Below, piece by piece: positions 19,171 through 20,014 of a stretch of 20,014 nt of DNA. The DNA comes from CAYLPU01 sp964385635. Lineage in GTDB: Bacteria; Chloroflexota; Anaerolineae; B4-G1. How positions within the stretch are numbered: the first letter of the stretch is position 1; each line of letters opens with the position of its first letter. The stretch lies in contig CAYLPU010000097.1 of assembly GCA_964385635.1 (NCBI GenBank), positions 1-20,014 on the forward strand, read 5' to 3'. The notes below the pieces were generated by a model. The model made no database searches. It was not told the DNA's origin and saw only the letters and a list, made by a program, of their open reading frames with translations. The position numbers and the translations under genes were made by a program.

Positions 19171-20014
19171 ATGAATCCGGGAGACGAGTTGATCAATCAA
19201 CCACAACTCTGGACCACCCATACGAAAAGCGAAACACAGGAAATCACACCCATCCCCCCGGCCGAGGACGGCACGCCACCTGACGAGTGGTCGGGCGGCG
19301 TGCATCCCGATGGGAAATTGGAGGTGACCAGCGGCTTTCACCTGCACGCTGACAAGTTCAGCCGTGTGCTGGCCTACCTGGCGCGTGAACGCCAACCCAA
19401 GGGAAGCGTGTACAAACAACTGCAGAAGGCCACCGGCATGTCACATACCCAGGTTCAGGCCTTTGCACAGTACGGGGTTAATATGCAACTCCTGATGCCC
19501 CGTTCCTTGCGCGTTACCACACTGGGCCGCCTGGTCTTGCAATACGACCCCTTCTTTGACCAACCCGGTACGCTCTGGCTGTTGCATTATCTATTTGCTT
19601 CCAATCCCCTGCTGGTGGTCTGGAACTATATGTGCAATGGTGTCTTGCCGGCGGTCGTGGAAATCAGCAAAGCAGAGGCCGCCGACCAATTCCTCCCCTT
19701 TGTCGGCCGTTGGTCGGAGAGTTCCATCCGCAAGAATGTGCGCAAGGAACTGCATGCCTTCTTCGCTGACTATGTGGCGGAGATGTTTGCACCGCTGAAT
19801 TATCTGCGCGAGGTACGGCATAACGTGTATGCCGTCAACCGGGATGTGGCGCCAGTGCCACCGCTCATCCTGCTCGCCACGGTGTTGATCTATCGTGACC
19901 GTCACCAACCTGGCAGTTCGGGCGTCGAGATCCCCACGCTAGTCCACGCCGACCACAGCCCGGGCCGTATCATGCGCCAAAGTGAGATGTACCTCCGACA
20001 GGCTTTGAACGAGC
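19171..20014 (+). CDS. DUF4007-like protein, partial (runs off the window)
   Basis: At least 281 aa. After a variable N-terminus comes FHLHADKFSRVLAYLARE, a helix-turn-helix-like stretch (TGMSHTQVQAFAQYGVN), LRVTTLGRLVLQYDPFFDQP and GTLWLLHYLFASNP. This order (F.LH/HADKF start, 'LT.LG..ll..DP', 'tLWLLHy') matches my recollection of the DUF4007 family. Members have been noted beside PAPS-reductase-like proteins in defence and phosphorothioation-type islands; that is recalled, not checked. There is no ribosome binding site between the control element and the ATG, so the mRNA may be nearly leaderless. The 3' end is outside the window. Confidence 0.55.
   Translation, partial: MNPGDELINQPQLWTTHTKSETQEITPIPPAEDGTPPDEWSGGVHPDGKLEVTSGFHLHADKFSRVLAYLARERQPKGSVYKQLQKATGMSHTQVQAFAQYGVNMQLLMPRSLRVTTLGRLVLQYDPFFDQPGTLWLLHYLFASNPLLVVWNYMCNGVLPAVVEISKAEAADQFLPFVGRWSESSIRKNVRKELHAFFADYVAEMFAPLNYLREVRHNVYAVNRDVAPVPPLILLATVLIYRDRHQPGSSGVEIPTLVHADHSPGRIMRQSEMYLRQALNE

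Overview
The window reads as a high-GC bacterial accessory region. Several short dispersed repeats (a CCCTTCGGCTTCGCTCAGGG family, ATCTCCA tandem repeats, and GGTGCCTGGCAC-type and CCCTCTCCC-type inverted repeats) resemble ones I associate with Chloroflexota such as Anaerolineae. That placement is an inference from repeat style only; no rRNA or housekeeping marker is present.

Positions 1-1866 hold a minus-strand set of three small genes: a basic 70-72 aa protein, an unrecognised 132 aa protein and a Cas4/AddB-like PD-(D/E)XK nuclease with four cysteines placed for an Fe-S cluster. They lie downstream, on the same strand, of a dense array of about 36 tRNA genes (2012-6557). The array covers all 20 amino acids, includes an initiator tRNA, and carries a tmRNA-like tRNA domain at 5954-6101. 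A tRNA array next to phage-type genes suggests a phage or integrated element. Several array members are damaged or interrupted: Ala-GGC by a 99-nt insert after the anticodon, Leu-TAG by a 24-nt insert in the T stem, Glu-CTC by tandem repeats between T arm and acceptor, one tRNA with a 3-nt anticodon loop, and a tmRNA domain lacking its tag region. Above the array sits a ribbon-helix-helix gene (6682-7047) with a consensus promoter and a strong terminator.

From 7282 onward the genes are mostly on the plus strand. First come a cysteine synthase-family enzyme (7429-8343), an unknown 256 aa protein, a decayed minus-strand dnaE remnant (9421-9733) and a 62 aa zinc-ribbon protein. Two of these units start from near-identical 43-bp promoter repeats.

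Positions 10766-20014 look like a defence island: a 1452 aa Eco57I-type adenine methyltransferase/putative restriction protein, an AlbA_2 (Schlafen-like)/HATPase_c_4 protein, an unrecognised 107 aa protein, a second AlbA_2/HATPase_c_4 protein, and the start of a DUF4007-like gene that runs off the end. The methyltransferase gene has a 7-nt tandem repeat that could switch it on and off by frameshift. The last two transcription units share a 50-bp upstream element, which suggests joint control. The pairing of twin AlbA_2 proteins with the small protein and the DUF4007-like protein is the best candidate here for an undescribed system.
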